This document shows positions 1 to 5,977 of a DNA stretch of 14,848 nt, in pieces. The first letter of the stretch is position 1, and every line of letters begins with the position of its first letter. This DNA comes from Gemmataceae bacterium (GTDB lineage: Bacteria; Planctomycetota; Planctomycetia; Gemmatales; Gemmataceae): positions 1 to 14,848 of the forward strand of contig SIAL01000034.1 in the NCBI GenBank assembly GCA_009691815.1, in the 5' to 3' direction. The notes under the pieces were generated by a model. It was not told where the DNA came from. It was given only the letters and a program-made list of their open reading frames with translations, and searched no databases. The position numbers were made by a program, and so were the translations under genes.

Positions 1-2
1 TT

Positions 3-215
3 GTCGGAATCGTGATTTTCGGACGCAAGCTCCCTGATGTGGGCCGCTATTTGGGCAAGTCGATCGTGGAATTCAAAAAAGGGATCAAGGGCATCGAAGA
101 CGATGTGGATGTAGGTAGCTTGTCCCGTTCCGAACCAAGCGCCTCGGAATCCCCCAAACCGCCTCAAAGGGTGGCCGCCTCGGCCCCCAAATTTGAAGAT
201 ACCCCCCAAGCCTGA
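3..215 (+). CDS. tatA: TatA/TatE-like twin-arginine translocase subunit, 3' part
   Basis: The 5' end lies outside the window; the visible frame runs to TGA at 213-215. TatA-family proteins are small membrane proteins that form the export pore for folded Tat substrates. What is seen is the end of the hydrophobic N-terminal helix (VGIVI), then FGRKLPDVGRYLGKSI, which matches the family's hinge and amphipathic helix (the FGxxKLPELxRxLG pattern), then the typical EFKKGIKGIEDD stretch and a short Ser/Pro-rich tail ending TPQA. The GTG at position 12 is in frame but falls inside the membrane helix, so it is not the true start. TatA and TatB are hard to separate on this piece; the short tail favours TatA/E. 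tRNA-Val follows after 37 bp. Confidence 0.85.
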   Translation, partial: VGIVIFGRKLPDVGRYLGKSIVEFKKGIKGIEDDVDVGSLSRSEPSASESPKPPQRVAASAPKFEDTPQA

Positions 216-252
216 TTCGAAAAAACTCCGGATTTTTTCCGGCACCCGATCA

Positions 253-324
253 GGGCGCTTAACTCAGCGGTAGAGTGCCATCCTCACACGGTGGAAGTCA
301 CAGGTTCGAATCCTGTAGCGCCCA
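253..324 (+). tRNA. tRNA-Val (anticodon CAC)
   Basis: A full cloverleaf can be folded. The acceptor stem GGGCGCT (253-259) pairs perfectly with AGCGCCC (317-323), with discriminator A324. The D stem is ACTC/GAGT (262-265/273-276). The anticodon stem 278-282/290-294 encloses loop CTCACAC with anticodon CAC at 285-287, which reads GUG (Val). The T stem is ACAGG/CCTGT around TTCGAAT. CCA is not encoded. Confidence 0.95.
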
Positions 325-502
325 ATTTGTTGTTGTTTTCCAAAACCCCTTCCCCGGGGCATCTCCTCCCTGGTCTCCTTGCCAGCCCAACCCTTTTGCT
401 ATTGATTCAACCATTCGTTTTGAACTAATAGGCTATTGTTGCCAAGTGGGGGCGCTTTGGCATCAATCAGATGGATCTATTTCCTTGGGGGAGGGAATTT
501 TG

Positions 503-2074
503 GTGAATAATTGGATACTCAAGCGAACCATTCCGGCTTGGGCAATTGTTTTTTCGGCGTTTTTTGGAGCCAATTCCCTATTTGGATCCCCATTCCAAGG
601 GCCAGACGAAGCCACCCCGGCTCAAACCGTACCTCCTGTGGTTGTTCCAGACACTCCTCGCTCAAACAACACCCGGCCCTTGGTGCCGCCACTTGGCCCA
701 CAACCCAATGAATATGGCGAACCGAATCCGGGTCCGGGTCTTTTCGACCGATTCCGCGAAGGCTCCGGAATGGTGCCACCCGAAGGGCCCCAACCCAATC
801 AATATGGCGAGCCTATGGTTCTGCCGCCACTTGCCGGTGGCGCGAAAAAATATCCGCTGGTCCAAATAGGCGGTGTCTTTTCCGCCAACTCGGTCTGGTA
901 CACTCAAGATGAACAAAATATCAAATCGGCTGGGGATGAACCCACCGGAACTGGTTTCAAGCGCGTCCGCCTCACCGCTTTCGGCTCCGTTTCCGAAAAC
1001 ATCGACTATCGTATGCAAGTTGATTTCGCGGGCTTTGGCAGGCCCTCCATCACCGATTTGTACATGGATGTCAAAGAGGTTCCATTGCTGGGTCGGGTCC
1101 GTATCGGCCATTTCAAACAACCCTTCAGCCTCGAAGAAATGACCAGCTTTCGTTTTAACCCCTTCATTGATCGGTCCAGCCAGTTCCTGTTCAACCCCGT
1201 TCGCCGAACCGGCGTCGGTTTCTATGACTGGGACGAAGAGGAGAAATGGACTTGGTTTTTCAGCGCCTTTCGTGGCGCCAACGACTTTTACGGGGACGAT
1301 TTGACCGACACGGGTGGCGTCGGCGGGGCAGGTCGCATTACCCACTGTTTCCTCTACGAAATGGATGGCGCGGAAGTTCTCCACGCAGGCGCCTCGTATG
1401 CGATTGTGGCCCCCTCCAACAACATCCTAAACATCGGCAGATTTGGAGGTAACGCTCCCGAATTAGGTCTGATCCAGGGACAATATGGCACCGCCTCCTT
1501 TCAGCAAAATCAAAACATGATCTGGGCTTTTAATATGCCCGCGGACTATTTTCAATATTTCCACCTTGAAGCTGCCATGGTCAAGGGCCCGCTTTCCCTT
1601 CAGGCCGAAGGGGATCTGGTTCAGGTCACCATGAGCAATAATGCAAAAAACTTTAATGACAAAAACCTCAAAAGTCTGGGCACCTCGCCCATTGCGGGCG
1701 GTTTTTATGTCTTTGCCACCTATTTCCTCACCGGCGAACACAGAGTCTACGACCGAAATCTTGCGGTGTTTGATCGTATCAGGCCAAAAACCAATTCGGC
1801 GAAAGGCAACCCGTTCGGAGGTGCTTGGGAGGCGGCCGTCCGTTTTAACTATATGACCCTTAACTCGCAGCAAATCTCCGGTGGAAAAATCATGACCCCT
1901 ACCTTTGCACTCAACTGGTACTTAAACCCCTACACCAAGTTTTCCTTCAACTACATTCCCGTTTGGCTGGAGGCCCCCAATGGATTGCAACTCACCAACG
2001 ATCGTAATTCCAAGCAACCGATGTACAACAGCCGAGCCGATGCGTATGGCCTCCAAGCCCAAATCGATTTCTAG
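503..2074 (+). CDS. OprO/OprP-type outer-membrane porin (Porin_O_P family)
   Basis: A 523-residue protein. The frame is open back through the tRNA, but the likely start is GTG 503: it follows a GGGGGAGGG Shine-Dalgarno stretch (487-495) and begins a clean signal peptide (KR followed by a hydrophobic run, to about residue 30). Residues 45-110 are a Pro-rich linker holding two copies of GPQPN(E/Q)YGEP. From about residue 115 the sequence is typical of phosphate-selective porins: alternating polar/aromatic strands, FKRVRLTAFGSVSENIDYR, DLYMDVKEVPLLGRVRIGHF, then KQPFSLEE. The last residue is Phe, as in most outer-membrane barrels. Known family members form trimeric anion or phosphate channels. 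The substrate here cannot be read from sequence, so the phosphate role is only inferred. Confidence 0.85.
   Translation: MNNWILKRTIPAWAIVFSAFFGANSLFGSPFQGPDEATPAQTVPPVVVPDTPRSNNTRPLVPPLGPQPNEYGEPNPGPGLFDRFREGSGMVPPEGPQPNQYGEPMVLPPLAGGAKKYPLVQIGGVFSANSVWYTQDEQNIKSAGDEPTGTGFKRVRLTAFGSVSENIDYRMQVDFAGFGRPSITDLYMDVKEVPLLGRVRIGHFKQPFSLEEMTSFRFNPFIDRSSQFLFNPVRRTGVGFYDWDEEEKWTWFFSAFRGANDFYGDDLTDTGGVGGAGRITHCFLYEMDGAEVLHAGASYAIVAPSNNILNIGRFGGNAPELGLIQGQYGTASFQQNQNMIWAFNMPADYFQYFHLEAAMVKGPLSLQAEGDLVQVTMSNNAKNFNDKNLKSLGTSPIAGGFYVFATYFLTGEHRVYDRNLAVFDRIRPKTNSAKGNPFGGAWEAAVRFNYMTLNSQQISGGKIMTPTFALNWYLNPYTKFSFNYIPVWLEAPNGLQLTNDRNSKQPMYNSRADAYGLQAQIDF
701..810 (+). repeat. Direct repeat in the porin linker (two 20-bp copies, 90 bp apart)
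   Basis: CAACCCAATGAATATGGCGA (701-720) recurs at 791-810 with one mismatch (G to C). Flanking bases are also similar, giving the duplicated peptide GPQPNxYGEP before the barrel domain. This looks like an internal duplication that lengthened the periplasmic linker. Confidence 0.8.
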
Positions 2075-2083
2075 GGGATAATA

Positions 2084-2101
2084 CCCTTGGAAACCAAAGG
2101 G
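2084..2101. terminator. Possible stem-loop between convergent genes
   Basis: CCCTTGG-AAA-CCAAAGGG forms a short stem with one bulged A. It lies in the 32-bp gap between the porin stop and the stop of the minus-strand M41-like gene. Neither side has a strong T-tract, so a role as a shared terminator is only suggested. Confidence 0.3.
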
Positions 2102-2106
2102 CCAAC

Positions 2107-2751
2107 CTAGCCCATTTTCAAAGCCTCCTCGACGGCATGGCGGACCGCCCGCCCGGAAATCGTCTCCTTGGCGATTAACTCGTTCATGATCACCAATACG
2201 GCCGGCCAGCGCCCCGGTTGATCCAAAAGATGCAACGCTTTGTTTAGCGTTCGTCGGACCAAACGCTCCGCCCGTTCTTGGGTTCCTGATCGGACCATGG
2301 CCAATTCCATGGCTCGCATCAGGTCGGATTGGGCCCCTCGGACATCGGCTTTTCCCAAATGCCGAATCTCCGCCGCCACCCCTGCCAACGATATTTGCAT
2401 CTCCCGATCGACAAAATCGTCGGTGGGCTTGCCTTTCCCCTTTTGAAACTTGCACAAACCGGCAAAACGCCCCCTGGCCCGGATAGAAACATCATGGACG
2501 GGCCTCCCCAATACAAAAGCAACCACGGCATGGCCGGCTTCATGAACTGCCGTTCGTTTGGGATCGGAGGCGATTTTTACGGCTGGGGAACCCGCTTTTA
2601 GGGTGGTTTCACCTGTGCTTTGGGGGGTGGAGCCGGATACTGGGGCGGGGTCCGATGGGTTTTTTGCAGCTGGGGAACCCGATTCTGGGGCGGGGTCCGA
2701 TGGGTTTTGGGTGGTGGAACAGGATACTTGGGCGGGATTGTTCTCTGACAT
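2107..2751 (-). CDS. Stand-alone M41-peptidase-like protein (FtsH protease domain without ATPase)
   Basis: A 214-residue protein started at ATG 2751; an in-frame TTG at 2772 would add seven residues. Residues 15-65 are a low-complexity tail with repeats of NPSDPAPxSGS. The core begins at KRTAVHEAGHAVVAF (about 66-80), with HEAGH at 70-74 matching the zinc-binding, catalytic HExxH of M41 peptidases. LAGVAAEI (122-129) matches the FtsH LAGRAAE segment, and GAQSDL (139-144) supplies an Asp at 143 in the place of the third zinc ligand. No AAA+ domain and no membrane segment are present, so this is not FtsH. A soluble zinc peptidase or peptidase-like protein is likely; its substrate is unknown. 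It has no same-strand partner gene. Confidence 0.7.
   Translation of the reverse strand: MSENNPAQVSCSTTQNPSDPAPESGSPAAKNPSDPAPVSGSTPQSTGETTLKAGSPAVKIASDPKRTAVHEAGHAVVAFVLGRPVHDVSIRARGRFAGLCKFQKGKGKPTDDFVDREMQISLAGVAAEIRHLGKADVRGAQSDLMRAMELAMVRSGTQERAERLVRRTLNKALHLLDQPGRWPAVLVIMNELIAKETISGRAVRHAVEEALKMG
2570..2709 (-). repeat. 45-bp in-frame tandem repeats in the M41-like gene
   Basis: TGGGGCGGGGTCCGATGGGT occurs at 2641-2660 and, shifted by 45 bp, at 2686-2705. The neighbouring GCTGGGGAACCCG unit also occurs twice (about 2582-2594 and 2670-2682). The 45-bp period is a multiple of three, so the repeats encode a 15-residue Pro/Ser/Ala unit and keep the frame. Confidence 0.75.
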
Positions 2752-2822
2752 GGCGACCACGCTTGACCTCAAACGCCCAATAAACTAAACTAACATTGTC
2801 CTAGGGGAAACCCGGGGATAGT

Positions 2823-2893
2823 TACCCGGTAGTGTAACGGTAGCACAAGAGTTTTTGGCGCTCTTTGTGAAGGTTCGAATCCTTCCCGGGTAG
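2823..2893 (+). tRNA. tRNA-Gln (anticodon UUG)
   Basis: The acceptor stem TACCCGG (2823-2829) pairs fully with CCGGGTA (2886-2892), followed by discriminator G2893. The U1-A72 pair with G73 is typical of tRNA-Gln. The D stem is GTGT/GCAC. The anticodon stem 2848-2852/2860-2864 holds loop TTTTGGC with anticodon TTG at 2855-2857. The T stem is GAAGG/CCTTC around TTCGAAT. CCA is not encoded. Confidence 0.94.
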
Positions 2894-2909
2894 TTTTTGG
2901 CAATCTCGA

Positions 2910-2929
2910 CGAATTTTCAGCAAAATTCG
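2910..2929. repeat. Perfect 8-bp inverted repeat downstream of tRNA-Gln
   Basis: CGAATTTT-CAGC-AAAATTCG, 17 bp after the tRNA end. It could be a weak terminator or processing hairpin for the tRNA transcript. No T-run follows on the plus strand. Confidence 0.4.
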
Positions 2930-2993
2930 CCAAGGGGATACCCTTTCGCCCCCCCAACCATCCTTATCTAATCCCCCACCCGGTTTGCCTGAC

Positions 2994-3215
2994 TTACCCA
3001 GCCATTGGACTTGCCTTGGCCCGAAGTGCCTCGTAAAGCCCGGCGTGATTGAGAAGAATGTCGAGTATTCCTTGCTGAACCTCATCCGAGTTCAAGGCTT
3101 GGGTGCTCATCAGATTGTGCGCGTCCAACGCCCCCATGATGGCATAAAAGCTGTCCTTTGCGGCGAGCGGTTCGCAGATCTCGGTCTCAATATGGATTTC
3201 TTTGTGCAGGCTCAG
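2994..3215 (-). pseudogene. hsdR: hsdR remnant: type I restriction subunit with its interior deleted
   Basis: A 73-codon frame ends at TAA 2994-2996. Its first part, SLHKEIHIETEICEPLAAK, resembles the extreme N-terminus of a group of type I restriction HsdR proteins (LHKE-x-x-FE-x-EIC-x-x-LAA). The rest, from DSFYAIMGALDAHNL through MSTQALNSDEVQ, DILLNHAGLYEALRAKA, resembles the extreme C-terminus of the same kind of protein. HsdR normally has around a thousand residues including helicase and nuclease domains; here all of that is missing and the two ends are joined in frame. The expected start is CTG (3215-3213), where ATG would complete an ATGA overlap with the preceding PIN stop. The family assignment is from memory of HsdR termini and is good but not certain. 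Confidence 0.6.
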
Positions 3216-3370
3216 GCGGGGTGCTTTTCTATAAACGGGGCGGGCGTCAATATCGGCATGCCGTGCCAAGGGTGCAAGACAAGTAGATCGGCGTCGCTCG
3301 AAACCAATGCCACCGCTTGGCAATCCAGGGCCAGTGCTAAAAACTTGGACTCGAAACGGACTTCATTGTG
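3212..3370 (-). pseudogene. PIN-domain toxin remnant (COG1569-like), C-terminal part
   Basis: The minus frame ending at TGA 3214-3212 reads KFLALALDCQAVALVSSDAD followed by LLVLHPWHGMPILTPAPFI. This is the characteristic end of VapC-related PIN ribonucleases of the COG1569 type (xKFLxLAxxxxADxxVSxDxDLLxLxxxxGIPILTPxxF), including the late acidic residue of the PIN active site in SSDAD. An in-frame TAG at 3373-3371 closes the frame upstream, and the N-terminal LDTNV region is absent, so the gene cannot make a whole PIN domain. About 45 bp upstream of the motif, a different frame begins with ATG AAG TCC GTT (from 3366), possibly the original start, MKSV, cut off from the C-terminus by a deletion. 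Confidence 0.65.
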
Positions 3371-3497
3371 CTAGCTCACCCGATTCATCGTGCCACTTAT
3401 ACTTTATAGCCCAGCCAGTGTCCTGAATCAGGCATTCATGAACTCCCCAAGTTGCAAGCTCCCTATGTCGCCTATTCTTTTCAATAATGCAGCCTTA
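3363..3497 (-). pseudogene. Possible tail of an unrecognised upstream gene
   Basis: The minus frame closing at TGA 3365-3363 reads about 43 codons without a stop, including ELATWGVHECLIQDTGWAIK and ending YKWHDESGELAQ. The composition looks protein-like and its TGA overlaps the ATG at 3366-3364 as ATGA, as expected if this were the gene before the PIN toxin (for example its antitoxin). I do not recognise the family, no start codon with a ribosome site is visible, and the frame is closed upstream by TAA. It may be chance. Confidence 0.25.
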
Positions 3498-3644
3498 GTT
3501 AAAGAAAACGGCTTTTCGTACACTAAGGAACGGGTTAAGGTAAAGTTGGAAGGCAAAAACCCAAATGGAGTTGGCACAGGGCGTGTGCTGTTGTATTTCT
3601 ATCCCTGTTGGGGGAATTTGAAGGGATCGGGCATTACCAAGAAC

Positions 3645-3661
3645 GGCACACGGAGTGTGCC
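3645..3661. repeat. 17-nt hairpin, REP-like palindrome
   Basis: GGCACAC-GGA-GTGTGCC, a perfect 7-bp stem with a GGA loop, in the gene-poor patch before the metallophosphoesterase stop. I recall similar GGCACACGGAGTGTGCC elements scattered in planctomycete genomes, but no second copy is present in this window. From 3500 to 3755 I see no intact gene; the small frames there have no family signature. Confidence 0.55.
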
Positions 3662-3755
3662 TAACACTTCAAACCACCTCTGACCGACCCACGGTTTTGT
3701 ATTACGAGCCGGAAATGTCAGTGACGGACAAGAAGGAAACGGTGGGTGTTGTTTA

Positions 3756-4598
3756 TTACCCCAGCCGCAGGCAAAAGCCCCCGATTCCAAGGGGGCCTAG
3801 CTCCTTGTCCATGGGGGCAAGGACAACCCCGGCGGGCAATTGGTGGCAATCGACAATGACATGGCGTTCGGAGCGAATTTCAAACCCCGTCTCCAAAGGG
3901 ATGTGACCTGTAACCAGCCACTTTGAATCACACTTTTCCAAAAAACCGGCAACGGTATCGGCTGCGGTGTCTCGGTCCCAAAAGAGTCCATAAAGCCCTC
4001 CTCCGGTGGCAAAATCTTGGCGACTTGGGCTCTGTAAAAGGGAAAGATCAAAGGCGGCAAGGGATGCTGCCTTGGGCAGCGAATGGGTGAGAAGGATCCG
4101 GTTGGGCGTTCGAATCGCCAAGGGCGAGGATTCGATAAGGGTTTCATAGGCCGCGAGAATTTCCGGGGCCATGGCACCATAGGCCTTTTGGACTCCCTGT
4201 TCAAACGCCCTGTTGAGCAGACGATCGCTCTTCATGATCATGCGGCCATGGATTTGGGCCAGTTCATGATTGCCCGGCAGAAAATGGACATTCCCCGCAT
4301 ATTGACAGATCAACGCGGCAACCAAGTCAAGGGCCTGATGGCTTTTGTCCGAGCCATCCTCGTAGGCAAAAGGACCGTGCAAAACTTCTTGCAAGACTAG
4401 GTGGCGCCCTTTTTGGTTGGGCAAATCCGCCAGCAAAAGAATACGCCTGAGGATGTCCAATTGGCCATGGAGGTCGCCCGCAACGAGGATGGAATCCCCC
4501 GAGGAAAGGTCCAACAATCGCCCATTGCGACCTCGTAGGGTGTTTTGAATCATTGCCGCCCGACGGATTTGTGGCAGCAGTTTGGCGGGATCAGGCAT
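3756..4598 (-). CDS. Calcineurin-like metallophosphoesterase
   Basis: A 280-residue protein. Metal-binding motifs appear in family order: GDLHG at 41-45, GNHE at 109-112, a TH at 171-172 in LLTHSLP, and GH at 231-232 in VTGHIP. These match PPP/PrpE-like phosphoesterases (GDxHG, GNHE, H, GH). The second motif, normally GDxVDRG, is expected near residues 68-76 but reads VLQEVLHGP, lacking the usual Asp that bridges the two metals. The enzyme may use a variant site, or be less active. No signal peptide is seen, so it is probably cytoplasmic. It follows the cupin gene by 2 bp and is probably translated from the same mRNA. The substrate (phosphoprotein, nucleotide or other phosphoester) is unknown. 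Confidence 0.85.
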   Translation of the reverse strand: MPDPAKLLPQIRRAAMIQNTLRGRNGRLLDLSSGDSILVAGDLHGQLDILRRILLLADLPNQKGRHLVLQEVLHGPFAYEDGSDKSHQALDLVAALICQYAGNVHFLPGNHELAQIHGRMIMKSDRLLNRAFEQGVQKAYGAMAPEILAAYETLIESSPLAIRTPNRILLTHSLPKAASLAAFDLSLLQSPSRQDFATGGGLYGLFWDRDTAADTVAGFLEKCDSKWLVTGHIPLETGFEIRSERHVIVDCHQLPAGVVLAPMDKELGPLGIGGFCLRLG

Positions 4599-4600
4599 GG

Positions 4601-4957
4601 TTAGTCGAAGTGTTCATCAAGAGGTTGCCACGCGGGAATCCCAACGATGTGGACCCGTACCGGTTTTCCGGGCGTATCGGACCAAAGGCGGTGGCGAACC
4701 ATAGGGGGAATGACCACCACCGAGCCTGGGGTGACCTCTTCGATATTGTCGTCCAAAGAGATTTTTCCGGTTCCTTCAAGGATGGTGTAGACCTCGGTAC
4801 AATCCCGGTGATAGTGTCGGGTAGAATCCTCAATGAGCGTAATATGCAGGTTGAAACCCAGATCATCGGCCTTTGTAATGACTCGGGTGCTGGCCCCGCA
4901 TGGACAGGGGACCGGCTCAACCTGATCTTGATGCCGACAAAGCGGGGTGTTTTTCAT
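4601..4957 (-). CDS. Small single-domain cupin protein
   Basis: A 118-residue protein with a typical cupin barrel. Motif 1 is visible as RHYHRDCTEVYTILEGTGKI (about residues 47-66; His48, His50 and Glu55 are candidate metal ligands). Motif 2 is GSVVVIPPMVRHRLW (about 78-92; His90 is the last ligand). The N-terminal part contains CPCGASTRVI, with a Cys pair. Known proteins of this kind bind metal and act as small dioxygenases, isomerases or sugar-binding sensors; none can be chosen here. ATG 4957 is 15 bp from the divergent lipoprotein start, so its promoter must lie inside that gene. It is followed 2 bp later by the phosphoesterase, forming a two-gene unit. Confidence 0.85.
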   Translation of the reverse strand: MKNTPLCRHQDQVEPVPCPCGASTRVITKADDLGFNLHITLIEDSTRHYHRDCTEVYTILEGTGKISLDDNIEEVTPGSVVVIPPMVRHRLWSDTPGKPVRVHIVGIPAWQPLDEHFD

Positions 4958-4972
4958 GGCGGGAGTCGATCC

Positions 4973-5884
4973 TTGTTGCGGTTAACCTATAGAGCCCTTT
5001 GGATCGTGACACTTGGTATCGCCCTGACCGGAACCGGCTGCGCCCGCATTGATTCCACGCCCGCCGCCGAAAGTCCCGATACTACCCTTCTCCAAGACCC
5101 GTTCGCCCAATGGCCAAAAGATTCCGCGGATGGGCAACCCCTAACAGGGGCATCTTCCCAAATCTCAGGCAAAGTGACCTGGAAGGGCCCCGTCGGGGAA
5201 CGAAAACCATGGCTAGCGGCGCAAAGTTCCCTTCCTGAAAAACCCAAACAACCCATCGTTCCACGGAACAATCCCTTTTGGCCCAAAATCGGGAAGAATG
5301 GTGAGGTTGAGGGTGTTGTGGTCGCCCTTGTTGGTGGGCCGGTTCCCAAAAACGCCCCGTGGAAACATGGGCCTTTGCGGGTTGTTGTAAAAGACAACGA
5401 TCTGTTGCTCATGCAGGGGACCAAGCCCGTTGGGGTGGGCCTTGTTTTGCCCGGGGATCCGTTGACTGTGGCGCGAACCTCGGGGGATTATGACAGCATC
5501 AAGTTTCGAGGCGCAGCCTTTTTCACCGCCCCCTTGGTGCAAACCCAGCTTGAAACCAAAATCCCTGTGCGTCGATCCGGAGTGATCAAAATCAAAAGTT
5601 CCGCGGGGCATTTTTGGATTCAGGGACAAATCATTGCCAGCCCCACCCCCTTCATTGCTCTAACGGATGAGGAAGGGAACTTTTCCTTCGACGGAATTCC
5701 CCAAGGCAAATGGTCGATTTTGCTCTATCACCCGGGTTGGTTGGAGCAATCTTTTGAACGGGACGGCGAAACTCTGGAGCCTTATTTGTTGCATTTGGGG
5801 CCGGACCTTTTCACACAGCTTCCCCAAGGCTTGAACGCCCCTGGGCATTTTCAGATGGACGCTACCGGGTTTTCCAGCAAGTAG
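4973..5884 (+). CDS. Secreted lipoprotein with cupredoxin/carboxypeptidase-regulatory-like domains
   Basis: The chosen start is TTG 4973, with Shine-Dalgarno GGGAG at 4961-4965 (7-nt spacing); it gives 303 residues and a lipoprotein signal peptide MLRLTYRALWIV...LTGTGC with the lipidated Cys at 23. ATG 4931 is in frame but would overlap the divergent cupin gene and add an unlikely leader. The mature part has ISGKVTWKGPV near residue 70, VVVALVGGPVP, a GAAFFTAPL strand, and a late ALTDEEGNFSFDGIPQGKW (beta-sandwich 'regulatory' type), then LLYHPGWLEQSFERD. This order matches planctomycete lipoproteins annotated as methylamine-utilization or cupredoxin-like. The protein probably sits at the membrane facing the periplasm. 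No Cu ligand set can be assigned with certainty. Confidence 0.7.
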   Translation: MLRLTYRALWIVTLGIALTGTGCARIDSTPAAESPDTTLLQDPFAQWPKDSADGQPLTGASSQISGKVTWKGPVGERKPWLAAQSSLPEKPKQPIVPRNNPFWPKIGKNGEVEGVVVALVGGPVPKNAPWKHGPLRVVVKDNDLLLMQGTKPVGVGLVLPGDPLTVARTSGDYDSIKFRGAAFFTAPLVQTQLETKIPVRRSGVIKIKSSAGHFWIQGQIIASPTPFIALTDEEGNFSFDGIPQGKWSILLYHPGWLEQSFERDGETLEPYLLHLGPDLFTQLPQGLNAPGHFQMDATGFSSK

Positions 5885-5977
5885 GGTGTTTGGACATTTC
5901 CGCCTTCCTTGGTAAACTTTCCGCTCAGGTATCGCACCATTCCTTTGGCGGCGCACCGAATCTATCAGGCGAGAAAT

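Noticed and set aside
275..502. N-terminal extension of the porin frame back to 275
   Set aside because: It starts inside tRNA-Val, has no ribosome site, and would hide the signal peptide that begins at GTG 503.
662..1384. 240-codon minus-strand frame opposite the porin
   Set aside because: It is antisense to a well-supported gene, has no family signature, and is open only because of codon bias on the other strand.
3390..3683. 97-codon plus-strand frame across the decayed patch
   Set aside because: It has no ribosome site or recognisable motif, it runs through the REP-like hairpin, and it is antisense to the possible upstream remnant.
4553..4930. Upstream part of the lipoprotein frame
   Set aside because: It is antisense to the cupin and phosphoesterase genes. 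The lipoprotein signal and Shine-Dalgarno place the start at 4973.
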